DNA from: DATAES01 sp963721305
Lineage (GTDB): Bacteria > Actinomycetota > Acidimicrobiia > Acidimicrobiales > JACDCH01
DNA length: 64,000 bases
NCBI GenBank assembly: GCA_963721305.1
Contig: CAVRIR010000006.1
Coordinates: 310,001-374,000 of the forward strand
Direction of reading: 5' to 3'
This document shows positions 17,090-25,243 of this stretch, one piece after another (the first letter of the stretch is position 1; the number at the start of each line of letters is the position of its first letter). The position numbers and the translations under genes are program-made. The notes below the pieces were generated by a model that saw nothing but the letters and a program-made list of their open reading frames with translations, was not told the DNA's origin and did no database searches.

Positions 17090-17619
17090 CGGCGAAGCGG
17101 TGGCGCTGGCTGCTCGCCGGCGTCGCCATCGCCGGAGTCGTCGCGGTCGCTGCGATCGTGTTGTGGACTCGCCACGACGGCGATTCGTCGACCGCGGCCG
17201 GACGCAAGCCGCTCGACGGGTTCGGCGAGACGCAGGTAACGGTGACGAATGAGTCCGGGACGATGACGTGGTGCCTGTTGCTCGCGGCGACCGAGGCGCA
17301 GCGCAACCGGGGCCTGATGCAGGTGACCGATCCGACGCTCGGCGGCTACGACGGGATGCTGTTCCGGTTCGACAGTGACTCGAACGACAAGTTCTACATG
17401 CGCAACACGCCGATGCCGCTGTCCATCGCGTTCATGGCCGCAGGCGGCCATGTGCTGTCGACCACTGACATGGCGCCGTGCGCCGACCGTCCCGGCTGCC
17501 CGCTCTACTCCGCGGCCGCGCCGTACCGGACCGCGATCGAGGTGCCGCAGGGCCAGCTCCAACGCCTCGGCATCGACAAAGACGCCACGGTCGTGGACGA
17601 CCAGCGCGCCTGCTCGTAG
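17086..17619 (+). CDS. DUF192 family exported protein
   Basis: Protein of 177 residues. An N-terminal transmembrane or signal segment (WLLAGVAIAGVVAVAAIVLW, 8-27) is followed by a DUF192 domain (TWCLLLAATEAQRNRGLMQV, GGYDGMLFRFDSDSNDKFYMRNTPMPLSIAFM, YRTAIEVPQGQLQRLGI). DUF192 proteins are small secreted or membrane-anchored proteins of unknown function. The GTG start overlaps the stop of the DUF35 gene, so it is co-transcribed with the acyl-CoA synthetase operon, though a mechanistic link is unclear. Its end lies one base from the end of the convergent amidohydrolase gene. Confidence 0.85.
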   Translation: MTAKRWRWLLAGVAIAGVVAVAAIVLWTRHDGDSSTAAGRKPLDGFGETQVTVTNESGTMTWCLLLAATEAQRNRGLMQVTDPTLGGYDGMLFRFDSDSNDKFYMRNTPMPLSIAFMAAGGHVLSTTDMAPCADRPGCPLYSAAAPYRTAIEVPQGQLQRLGIDKDATVVDDQRACS

Positions 17620-17620
17620 C

Positions 17621-18913
17621 TCAGGTGCGGGCGCCCGTGGCCTCGGCGATGGTGAGGATGGTGATGGGCGGCTCGGACGGATCGCGCGGCGCCGCTCCGG
17701 TCACTGCCTTCTCACTGACGTCGACGTCGGACGCCTCGGCTCGCAGCGCGCCGACCGTGCACTTCTCCTTCGTCCGCACCGAGAACGGGTCGTACTGGAA
17801 CAGCCTGATCGCGTTCTCGTGCGTGATCTTCGCGATGTCGGCATCAGGGATGCCCGCGAGCGCCGGAGCCAGCAACTCGGGTGAGTGCGGCCACGTCGAG
17901 TCGGAGTGCGGGTAGTCGCACTCCCACGTGATGTGGTCGAGATTGAGGTGATGCCGGTTCTCGAGCCCGACCGCGTCGTCGATGAAACACGTGATGATGC
18001 GTTCGTTGAACAGCTCGCTCGGCAACTGGCCGCCGAGGTGCATGCCCGTCCACGCCTTGTGGTGCTTGTAGACGTAGTCGGCCCGCTCGAGGAAGTACGG
18101 GATCCAGCCGATGCCGCCTTCGCTCATCGCGATGCGAAGGTGCGGGAAGTGTTGCAGCACGCGCGACCAGAGCAGATCAGACGCGGCTTGCACGATGTTC
18201 ATCGGCTGCAACGTGATCATCACGTTGATCGGTGCTTCCACTGACGTGATGACGAGCTGCGACGACGAACCGATGTGCAGGCACACGACGGTGCCCTCGT
18301 CACTGCACGCCTCCCAGAACGGGTCCCAGTGCTCGGAGTGGAAGCTCGGATAGCCGAGCTTCTCGGGGTTCTCGGAGAACGTGACCGCGTGGCAGCCCTT
18401 CTTCGCGACGCGACGGATCTCGGCCGCCATCTCGTCCGGGTCCCACAACGCCGGCAACGACAGCGGGATGAAGCGGCCCGGGTGGGCGCCACACCACGAG
18501 TCGATGTGCCAGTCGTTGTAACCCTGGAGCAACGCCTTGGCGACGTCCTTGTCCTCGACGCGCGCCCACAACTGGCCGCAGAAGCCCGGCATGGACGGGA
18601 AGCACAGCGAACCGAGCACGCCGTTCGCGTTCATGTCGCGGACGCGCTCGTCGACGTCGTAGCAACCGGTTCGCATGTCCTCGAAGGCGGTCGGATCGAC
18701 GCCGTACTCGGCGGGTGGGCGACCGGCGACCGCGTTCAGGCCGATGTTCGGAAGCTCCGCGCCGCGGAACGACCATACGTCGGTGCCGTCGTCCTTGGTG
18801 ACGAGCTGCGGTGCTTCGTCGACGTACTCGGCGGGGAGGTGGTCCTTCCACATTCCGGGCGGCTCGACGACGTGGTCGTCGACGGAGACGAGGATCAGGT
18901 CGTCGAGCTGCAC
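17621..18913 (-). CDS. Amidohydrolase-2 family metal-dependent hydrolase
   Basis: Protein of 430 residues of the ACMSD/gamma-resorcylate-decarboxylase-like amidohydrolase group. The metal motif is SVDDHVVEPPGMW (12-20), then VVCLHIGSSS (metal His), MSEGGIGWIPYFLERADYV and the distal Asp in WECDYPHSDSTWP. Family members cleave C-C, C-N or C-O bonds or decarboxylate; the substrate is unknown. The ~35-residue C-terminal extension after RLFQYDPF looks poorly conserved. It is 12 bp downstream of a second amidohydrolase of the same family, so the two probably form one minus-strand operon starting at the palindrome near 20130. Confidence 0.85.
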   Translation of the reverse strand: MQLDDLILVSVDDHVVEPPGMWKDHLPAEYVDEAPQLVTKDDGTDVWSFRGAELPNIGLNAVAGRPPAEYGVDPTAFEDMRTGCYDVDERVRDMNANGVLGSLCFPSMPGFCGQLWARVEDKDVAKALLQGYNDWHIDSWCGAHPGRFIPLSLPALWDPDEMAAEIRRVAKKGCHAVTFSENPEKLGYPSFHSEHWDPFWEACSDEGTVVCLHIGSSSQLVITSVEAPINVMITLQPMNIVQAASDLLWSRVLQHFPHLRIAMSEGGIGWIPYFLERADYVYKHHKAWTGMHLGGQLPSELFNERIITCFIDDAVGLENRHHLNLDHITWECDYPHSDSTWPHSPELLAPALAGIPDADIAKITHENAIRLFQYDPFSVRTKEKCTVGALRAEASDVDVSEKAVTGAAPRDPSEPPITILTIAEATGART

Positions 18914-18925
18914 GCGGTCAGCGCC

Positions 18926-20110
18926 TCAACCGTCCAAGCCGAAGATGCGCACCGCGTTGCCGGCGACGATCTTGTACCGCTCGTCCGCCGGCACCTGGGC
19001 CATCGAGTCGTTGATGGACTTGCGCGAGTACGGCCAGTCGTTGCCGTGATGCGGGTAGTCGGTGCTCCACATCATGTTGTCGACGCCGACGGCGTGGCGG
19101 TTGGCGATGCCGTTGCGATCGGTGATGTAGGTCGCCGACAGGTTGCGGTACCAGTAGTACGACGGCGGCTGCGAGATCGGGACGTTGCCCCACGAGCGGT
19201 TGCGCCAGTACCGGTCGTCCATCTGCTCGAGCAGGTGCGGGATCCAACCGACGCCGGTCTCGATCAACGGGATCTGCAGGTTGGGGAACCGTTCGAACAC
19301 GCCCGTGAAGATGAGCTGGCCGATGGTGTTGGGCACGGTCGAGAAGACGCCGGCCAGGCCGCCGACGGCCTTGGCGTTCGCCTTGGACTTCTGCGCGTCG
19401 CGGCTGCCGTAGAGCTGGTTGCTGCCCGCCCCGGCCTTCGCTTGCGCCGCCCTCGTGCGCTGGCGCGCGCCGCGACCGATGAGGTTGATGTGGATGCACA
19501 CGGGCATCTGCTCTTCTTCGGCTGCGGCCCAGAACGGATCGTCGTCGTCGGAGATGCCCTCACGCCCGCTCGGCCAGCACGAGATGACGACGCCCTTGAA
19601 GCCGCGCGCCTTCGCCTTGCGCAACGTGTCGACGGCGTCGTCGACACCGGTGGAACCGATCTGTGCCATGCCGACGAGCCGCGTGCGATCGGGCGCGCAG
19701 AACTCGTCCCAGAGGAAGTTGTTGTAGGCGTCGATGCCGGCGCGCACGAAGTCGTCGTCGTCGTCTCCGAGGAAGTGGCCGATCGTGCGCTGCGGCGGGA
19801 ACAGGATCTCGGCGTCGACGCCGTCGATGTCCATGTCCTCGAGGCGGGCAGTGCCGTCGTAGCAACCCTTGCGGGCGTCGTCGTAGGTCACGCCCGTCCA
19901 CCGGAACTGGTCCCACGGCAGACCCGGCGTCGTGACGAGCCCGATCGGATCGGGATCGGGCGCGCCGGCGAACTGCCAAGCGTCGCCACCGTCGAGGTCC
20001 TTCGTGAGCTTCGGTGCCTTGTCGAGCAACGCCTTCGGCAGCCACGTTTCCCAGATGTGGGGCGGCTCGAGGACGTGAGCGTCGGCGGACACGATGCGGA
20101 GGCTCGCCAT
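18926..20110 (-). CDS. Amidohydrolase-2 family metal-dependent hydrolase
   Basis: Protein of 394 residues, a paralogue of the next gene downstream. Metal and active-site motifs: SADAHVLEPPHIWETWLP near the N-terminus, PVCIHINLIG, ETGVGWIPHLLEQMDDRYW and STDYPHHGNDWP. An insert of about 40 residues rich in Ala, Lys and Gln follows the His motif. Likely a decarboxylase or hydrolase acting on a ring-cleavage or side-chain acid (inference from family). The ATG at 20110 was chosen because the family N-terminus (ASLRIVSADAH) begins there and upstream lies the regulon palindrome. Confidence 0.86.
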   Translation of the reverse strand: MASLRIVSADAHVLEPPHIWETWLPKALLDKAPKLTKDLDGGDAWQFAGAPDPDPIGLVTTPGLPWDQFRWTGVTYDDARKGCYDGTARLEDMDIDGVDAEILFPPQRTIGHFLGDDDDDFVRAGIDAYNNFLWDEFCAPDRTRLVGMAQIGSTGVDDAVDTLRKAKARGFKGVVISCWPSGREGISDDDDPFWAAAEEEQMPVCIHINLIGRGARQRTRAAQAKAGAGSNQLYGSRDAQKSKANAKAVGGLAGVFSTVPNTIGQLIFTGVFERFPNLQIPLIETGVGWIPHLLEQMDDRYWRNRSWGNVPISQPPSYYWYRNLSATYITDRNGIANRHAVGVDNMMWSTDYPHHGNDWPYSRKSINDSMAQVPADERYKIVAGNAVRIFGLDG

Positions 20111-20123
20111 GCCGCGAGCGTAG

Positions 20124-20141
20124 CCTGACACGCGTGTCAGG
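20124..20141. promoter_or_regulatory. Regulon palindrome 2 (CCTGACACGCGTGTCAGG)
   Basis: Perfect 18-bp palindrome in the 38-bp gap between the divergent amidohydrolase (start 20110) and CoA-transferase (start 20149) genes. Sited this close to both starts, it most likely serves as a shared operator for both directions. A TACGCT on the minus strand could be the -10 box of the amidohydrolase promoter. Confidence 0.78.
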
Positions 20142-20148
20142 TTCTCTC

Positions 20149-21624
20149 GTGGACGGCGTGTCCGTGACCGATCTGGTCGGGTCGAAGCCCACCGCGATGG
20201 CGGCACGGATCCTCACCTCGCTGGGCGCGGCACTTGTCGACGGTGACGCCGACGTGGTGATCGCGTCGAGCCCTCGACCCGCCTCTGCCGCCGCCTCCGA
20301 CTCCGTGTGGGTGTGCGTGACGCCGTTCGGCGCGACCGGGCCGCGGTCGTCGTGGCGAGCGTCCGATCTCGGCGTGATGGCGGCCTCCGGGAACCTGTAC
20401 TGCACCGGCGATCCCGATCGTGCACCTGTGCGGTGCGCGGGCGACGCCGCGTACGCGCACGCCGCTCCGGAGATCGCGTTCGCGGCGCTGACCGCGCTCG
20501 CGTCGGGGGTCCGTCCGGTCGACGTCGACCTGTCGATGCAGGAGACGGTGCTGGTGGCGAACATGGGTGGCGCCGGACGCTGGTTCCGCTCGCACGTCCA
20601 GGCGCGGCGGGCAGGAGCGAACATCGGACGCACGCGCGAGATCTGGCCGACGAAGGACGGCTGGGTGTCGTTCGGCCTGCGCGGCGGCAAGGCGCGGATC
20701 CCGTCGCTCGAGACGTTGGCGCGTCTGGTCGACGATCCGGTACTGACCGAGCGCGACTGGACGACGTGGGACGTCACGAAGGCGTCGCAGGCGGACGTGG
20801 ACGATGTGCAACGAGTCGTCGGCGAGTGGTTCGCGCGCCACAGCACCGCCGAGCTGTACGAGTACGCGTGCGAGACCAACTTGATGCTGGCGCCGGTCAA
20901 CTCGCCGCGCGAGCTGTACGCGTCAGCTCAACTCGCGGCGCGCGAGTTCTTCGATGCGGACGGCGTCCCCACGCAGTGGGCCCACATCCACGTCCGCCCG
21001 TCGCTGTCTCCCCGTTCTGGCGTCGGATCCGGCGGTATTCCGCCGTCCGTGACGCCAGAACGAAGGGAAGGGACCGTGGGACGGGACGCGGATCCTCGAG
21101 TTCGGAGCGGGCGCGGCGGGACCGATCGCGACGCGGTACTTCGCCGAGCACGGCGCGACGGTGTTGCGGGTCGAGTCCGCCAGTCGGCCGGACTTCCTGC
21201 GCACCGGCCACTACGCCGACATGTTCGACGCGCTCAACTGCGGCAAGCGGTCGGTCACACTGAACCTCAAGCATCCGGAAGGACACGCTCTCGCGAAGCG
21301 TCTGGTCAACGAGTGGGCCGACGCGGTGGCCGAGAACTTCGCGCCGCGCGCGATGCGGGGCCTCGGGCTCGCGTACGACGACCTCGTCGAGGACAAGCCC
21401 GACCTCGTCATGATCAGCGCGTGCTTGAACGGGCAGACCGGTCCGCATCGGGACTATCCGGGGTTCGGCGGTCAGGGCGCCGCGCTTTCCGGCTTCAACT
21501 ACTTGACGGGCTGGCCGGATCGCGAGCCCATCGGTCCGTACGGAACGATCACCGACTCGCTCGCGCCCCGGTTCGTCGCCACGGCGCTCGGCGCCGCGCT
21601 GCTGCACCATCGCCGCACCGGTGA
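20149..21624 (+). pseudogene. Family III CoA-transferase, N-terminal part (frameshifted)
   Basis: First domain of a CaiB/BaiF (family III) CoA-transferase. Conserved sequence runs from about 20155 (DLVGSKPTAMAARILTSLG) to about 21000 (SPRELYASAQLAAREFFDADG), with VWVCVTPFGATGPRSSWRASDLGV between. The frame stays open to 21624, but after about 21060 it is only a shadow of the second domain, which continues in frame +1 (see next entry). The two parts together match the double-domain CoA-transferases of about 700 residues. The break falls at a 50-bp hairpin (21013-21062). The GTG at 20149 is the most likely start; others lie at 20158 and 20164. Confidence 0.7.
21013..21062. repeat. 50-bp hairpin at the CoA-transferase frameshift
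   Basis: Imperfect palindrome. Outer arms CGTTCTGGCGTC (21013-21024) and GACGCCAGAACG (21051-21062) are perfect 12-mers. An inner stem CGGCGG/CCGCCG closes on TATT. It lies exactly where homology to domain 1 stops and the reading frame changes. It looks like an inserted palindromic element: with two bases of target duplication (52 bp) it would shift the frame by +1, as observed. No second copy was noticed in the window. Confidence 0.6.
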
Positions 21625-22177
21625 GGGCGTGTACGTCGACCTCAGTCAGGTCGAGTGCGCGGCCTGGACGCTGTCCGACTGGCTGCTCGCGTACAAGCGG
21701 GACGGCGTGATCGGTGAGCGGCGCGGCAACGACCATCCCGACGCTCGCCTGCACGGTGTGTTCCCGTGCGCGGACAACGATCGATGGGTCGCGATCGCGG
21801 CGTGGGACGACGACGAGGTCGCGCGCCTGCGCACGATCACCGGCGACGACGTCGCCGCGTGGACCGCCACGCGGGACGCGCTCACGGTCGCGGAGCAACT
21901 GCAAGCCGCCGGGCTCGAAGCGGTTCCCGTGCAGGACTTCGGCGACCTCAACATCGATCCGCAACTCGCCGACCGCGACCACTTCGTGGTCCTCGAGCAT
22001 CCCGAGCTCGGTCCCGGCGCGTACGAGCGCAACGGTTTCCGCATCGACCGTGCGGCGGCCGGCTACAGCCGCAGTGGGCCGACACTCGGACAGGACAACG
22101 ACTGGGCGTTGGGCGAGTTGCTCGGCGTGTCCGGCGACGAGGTCGTTCGACTGCGAGCCGACGGCGCCTTCTCATAG
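21161..22177 (+). pseudogene. Family III CoA-transferase, C-terminal part (frameshifted)
   Basis: Second CaiB/BaiF domain, 338 residues from the GTG at 21161. Homology really begins at about 21083 with GTRILEFGAGAAGPIATRYF, upstream of any start codon in this frame; an in-frame TGA at 21050 lies just before. So this is the continuation of the preceding frame rather than an independent gene. Motifs: LNCGKRSVTLNLKHPEG, VAENFAPRAMRGLGLAYDDL, MISACLNGQTGPHRDYPGFGGQG (active-site region) and GEGVYVDLSQVECAAW. The full enzyme would move CoA between acyl-CoA and an acid in the catabolic block. A functional product needs frameshifting or a sequencing correction. Confidence 0.72.
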
Positions 22178-22235
22178 CAGTTCAGCGGCCGCGCGATCGA
22201 CGGCTGGACTGGCGCGGAGGTAGTAAGAAGACGCC

Positions 22236-22793
22236 GTGACTGACGCATCGACGCAGGGCGCGGGCTGGCATCCGGACCCATCGGGTCGACACCAACTGCG
22301 GTACTGGGACGGCCAGACCTGGACCGACAACGTTTCCGACGGTGGTGGCCAGCAGAGCACCGATCCGTTGGGGGCGGCGCCGCCGGCGACCACGTCCTAC
22401 GGCGTGGCGCAGCAGCCGTACATGGCGACGCGGGGTCCGGTCGGGAGGACGGCCAACGCAGGCACCGTCATCCTGCTGTCCATCGTCACGCTCGGCATCT
22501 ACACGTACATCTGGACCTACCGGCAGTTCGAGGACTTCAAGAAGTACAGCGGCGACGGCCTCGGCGGCACGGTCGGCGTGCTCCTCGGGATCTTCATCAA
22601 TCCCGTGGTGTGGTTCCTGATCCCGGCCGAGCTGCAAGGCAACCTCTACGAGCGCGAGGGCGAGCAGTGCCCGGTCAGCGCGCTGTGGGGCCTGTGGTTC
22701 CTGCTCCCGATCATCGGGAACTTCATCTGGTACCTCAAGATGCAGGAAGTCATCAACGACTTCTGGATGCGTCGAGGCGCACCAGCGCCCTGA
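22236..22793 (+). CDS. DUF2510 plus DUF4234 membrane protein
   Basis: Protein of 185 residues. The N-terminal DUF2510 motif is GWHPDPSGRHQLRYWDGQTW (10-29), followed by a Gly/Gln/Ala linker. A C-terminal DUF4234-type membrane domain has three to four hydrophobic segments (ILLSIVTLGIYTYIWTYRQF, VGVLLGIFINPVVWFLIP, GLWFLLPIIGNFIWYLK). Such proteins are restricted mostly to actinobacteria and have no known function. GTG start at 22236. No operon link to the broken CoA-transferase is evident. Confidence 0.83.
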   Translation: MTDASTQGAGWHPDPSGRHQLRYWDGQTWTDNVSDGGGQQSTDPLGAAPPATTSYGVAQQPYMATRGPVGRTANAGTVILLSIVTLGIYTYIWTYRQFEDFKKYSGDGLGGTVGVLLGIFINPVVWFLIPAELQGNLYEREGEQCPVSALWGLWFLLPIIGNFIWYLKMQEVINDFWMRRGAPAP

Positions 22794-22827
22794 CCATGAG
22801 CGCCATCGCGGCGCTACCGTCGGGTGC

Positions 22828-23220
22828 ATGGCCACAGAGCATCCGACGCACCGAGAGGTCCTGGACTCGACGGCGGCAGCCGAGGCCACCATGCGACCTC
22901 AACGAGTGCCCGTCAACGTGTACGAGACGAGTGGCGCGCTCGTCGTGCTGGCCCCGCTGCCGGCCGTGCGCGCAGAGGACGTGACGATCGAGCTGTCCGG
23001 TTCGACGCTGCGCTTCTGGGCCCACGTTCGCAGCGCCGGTCCACGCGAGTTCGTCATCAACGAATGGGAGTACGGCGGGTACGAACGAGAGATCGACGTG
23101 CCACCCGGGTTCGGCTCGTCGCTCGAGGCGTCGCTCGCCAACGGACAACTCGCCGTGCGCGTGTTGCGAGGCGATCCGATCTCGCCGCTGTCCGTCCAGC
23201 CCAAGCCGTTCGCCACGTAG
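22828..23220 (+). CDS. Hsp20/alpha-crystallin-like small heat shock protein
   Basis: Protein of 130 residues with an alpha-crystallin-like beta-sandwich: VPVNVYETSGALVVLAPLPA, VRAEDVTIELSGSTLRFWA, REFVINEWEYGGYEREIDVP and ASLANGQLAVRVLR (the usual A-x-x-x-n-G-v-L position reads LANGQLAVR). The C-terminal I-x-I-like tail is weak (ISPLSVQP). It would act as an ATP-independent holdase. No CIRCE or HAIR-type heat-shock element was seen upstream; the gap to the previous gene is only 34 bp. Confidence 0.78.
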   Translation: MATEHPTHREVLDSTAAAEATMRPQRVPVNVYETSGALVVLAPLPAVRAEDVTIELSGSTLRFWAHVRSAGPREFVINEWEYGGYEREIDVPPGFGSSLEASLANGQLAVRVLRGDPISPLSVQPKPFAT

Positions 23221-23222
23221 CC

Positions 23223-23709
23223 ATGTCGGATGAGGAAGTCGAGTACCCGCCTGGGTCGGCGGATGAGCGCGAGATGCTGCTGCAGTACCTCGATTACGGG
23301 CGAGGCGCGATCCTGCGCAACGTCGAAGGGCTCGACGACGAGCAGGCGCGGTGGACGCCCGACGGCAAGCTCATCCCCCTGATCGGAATCGTGAACCACC
23401 TGACGAAGGTCGAGTGGCGATGGATCGACGGCGGCTTCGCCGGCGCCGACGCGAGCCGAAGCGAGAAGGAGTTCTATCCCGGCCCCGACCTCAAGCTCGA
23501 CGCCGCGGTCGCGGCGTACCGGGCGCGAGCCGCGGCCACCAATGATGCAACACGCGGCAATTGAGCTCACGACCACATCCCGTCCCGACAGTTGGGGCGA
23601 CGGTCACGACCTGCGCTGGGTGCTCGTCCACCTCATCAACGAGACGGCGCGCCATGCCGGCCACGCGGACGCGACACGAGAGATGCTCGACGGAACAACC
23701 GGCGAATGA
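23223..23709 (+). pseudogene. DinB (DUF664) family protein, frameshifted
   Basis: Starts two bases after the Hsp20 stop. The first part (23223-23564) gives a DinB/DUF664 N-terminus (LLQYLDYGRGAILRNVEGLD, IGIVNHLTKVEWRWIDG) that ends at a TGA after AYRARAAATN. The expected C-terminus continues in the next frame from about 23542 (AIELTTTSRPDSWGDG) to the stop at 23709, with the family ending VLVHLINETARHAGHAD. A one-base gain or two-base loss around 23536-23545 explains it. Fold: four-helix bundle with three metal-binding His (one in each part). Real pseudogene or sequence error cannot be told apart here. Confidence 0.75.
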
Positions 23710-23724
23710 ACGTCAGCGGGGCGG

Positions 23725-24228
23725 TCAGCTCCGGTGGATCAAGTTCATGCGCGCGGTGAGGACCAGTTCGCCGTTCTGGTTGCGGTACTGGTTCTCGGTC
23801 ACCAGGAACGTCATCGTGCGCTCGCCGGTCGGCTTCTCGTAGAGGTCGACGACCTTGCCCTCGCTCGAGATGCGATCGCCCACGACGACGGGCTTGTGGT
23901 ACTCGAACTCCTGCTCGCCGTGGAGCACCATCCCACCCTTCGCCATCAGCTTGCCGATGACTTCCATCGTCGGGTTGCGGGAGGGATTGGCGTCCGCCGG
24001 TTGATCCTCCGGGAACGCGCCCCAGAACGAGGCCGCCGAGAAGAAGTACGTCGGCGGCACCGGGATGTCGTCGAAGCCGGCCGACCGTGCCGCGTCGCGG
24101 CTGCGGTACACGGCGTTGGTGTCCGTCACCGATGCGGCGAACTGCGTCACCGGACCGCGCTCGATGCCGATCGACGACTTGCCCGTCGGCATGCCGATGA
24201 TCTCGTCCCTGTCGAGGTCCGACCCCAT
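23725..24228 (-). CDS. MaoC-like (FAS1-type) N-terminal dehydratase domain protein
   Basis: Protein of 167 residues resembling the N-terminal half of MaoC/FAS1-like hydratases: SSIGIERGPVTQFAASVTD, IPVPPTYFFSAASFW, MVLHGEQEFEYHKPVVVGD and RTMTFLVTENQYRNQNGELV. This half lacks the catalytic Asp/His of the hydratase-2 motif. Such proteins normally pair with a second MaoC subunit, which is not in the window. Likely part of an enoyl-CoA hydratase for bulky substrates. The ATG at 24228 has GGGGGG upstream. Divergent from the SDR gene across a regulon palindrome. Confidence 0.8.
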   Translation of the reverse strand: MGSDLDRDEIIGMPTGKSSIGIERGPVTQFAASVTDTNAVYRSRDAARSAGFDDIPVPPTYFFSAASFWGAFPEDQPADANPSRNPTMEVIGKLMAKGGMVLHGEQEFEYHKPVVVGDRISSEGKVVDLYEKPTGERTMTFLVTENQYRNQNGELVLTARMNLIHRS

Positions 24229-24255
24229 GTGTGCCCCCCGGAAGCGCTTGACTAA

Positions 24256-24273
24256 CCTGACACGCCTGTCAGG
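24256..24273. promoter_or_regulatory. Regulon palindrome 3 (CCTGACACGCCTGTCAGG)
   Basis: Near-perfect copy in the 87-bp gap between the divergent MaoC-like gene (start 24228) and SDR gene (start 24316), 27 and 42 bp from the two starts. Probably controls both directions. One central position differs from the perfect palindrome. Confidence 0.75.
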
Positions 24274-24315
24274 TACGGCTGGCATTGAACCACACTCGAG
24301 TCGGAGGGGGACACC

Positions 24316-25239
24316 GTGGGGCTGCTCGACGGAAAGGTCGCGATCGTCACGGGCGCGGGGCGAGGGATCGGTCGCGGTGAGGCGCTCGAGCTCGCGGCGC
24401 AGGGTGCGAAGGTCGTCGTCAACGACCTCGGCGGCTCGCACACCGGTGAAGGTTCCGACAAGACGCCCGCTGACGAGGTCGTCGACATCATCAAGAACCG
24501 CGGCGGCGAGGCCGTGTCGAACTACGACGACGTGAGCCAGTGGGGCGGCGCGGAGAACCTCGTCAACGCCGCGATCGAGGCGTTCGGCGCGCTCGACATC
24601 GTCGTCAACAACGCCGGCATCCTGCGTGACGCGTCGATCGTGAAGATGAGCGAGCAGGAGTTCGACTCGGTCCTCGGCGTGCACCTCAAGGGCACGTTCA
24701 ACACCACGCACTTCGCCGGCGGTTACTGGCAGAACGAGTCGAAGGAAGGACGCAAGCGCAACGCTGCGATCGTCAACACCGTGAGCTCTGCAGGGCTGCA
24801 GGGCAACCGCGGGCAGGCGAACTACGGCGCGGCCAAGGCCGGCATCGCGGCACTCACGGTCATCACCGCGCTCGAGCTCGGACGCTCCGGTGTGCGCGCC
24901 AACGCGATCGCACCGGGCGGCGCGACCCGCATGGTCGCCGCGGCGATGCCGCAGATCCAGGTCACCGAGGCAGACTCGGTGCAGGAGGGTGAGTTCAACC
25001 GCCTCAATCCCGGCAACTCCGCACCCATGGTCGCGTGGCTCGCGTCGGACGAAGCGCTGCACGTGACTGGACAGGTGTTCCGCGCCGTCGGCGACTCCAT
25101 CACGCACTACGTCGGGTGGACGCTCGGCAAGGAGATCACCACGCCCAAGGGCCCACGCAAGTGGGATCCGGCCGAAATCGGCGACCAGGTCAACGCGCAG
25201 ATCTTCGGCTGCCGGCCCAGCGGCTTGCAGATGGGCTAG
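24316..25239 (+). CDS. Short-chain dehydrogenase/reductase (HSD17B4-like)
   Basis: Protein of 307 residues. NAD(P) motif TGAGRGIG (12-19), NNAG (98-101), and the catalytic set Ser157/158, Tyr170, Lys174 (VNTVSSAGLQGNRGQANYGAAKAG region). The insert GGSHTGEGSDKTPADEV after the second strand is typical of the dehydrogenase part of multifunctional beta-oxidation protein 2 (17-beta-HSD type 4). It therefore probably oxidises a 3-hydroxyacyl-CoA. GTG start with GGAGGGGG 8-15 bases upstream. Followed by the thiolase-like gene after 4 bp; with the MaoC-like gene this makes hydratase, dehydrogenase and thiolase-like functions at one locus. Confidence 0.88.
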   Translation: MGLLDGKVAIVTGAGRGIGRGEALELAAQGAKVVVNDLGGSHTGEGSDKTPADEVVDIIKNRGGEAVSNYDDVSQWGGAENLVNAAIEAFGALDIVVNNAGILRDASIVKMSEQEFDSVLGVHLKGTFNTTHFAGGYWQNESKEGRKRNAAIVNTVSSAGLQGNRGQANYGAAKAGIAALTVITALELGRSGVRANAIAPGGATRMVAAAMPQIQVTEADSVQEGEFNRLNPGNSAPMVAWLASDEALHVTGQVFRAVGDSITHYVGWTLGKEITTPKGPRKWDPAEIGDQVNAQIFGCRPSGLQMG

Positions 25240-25243
25240 CACC

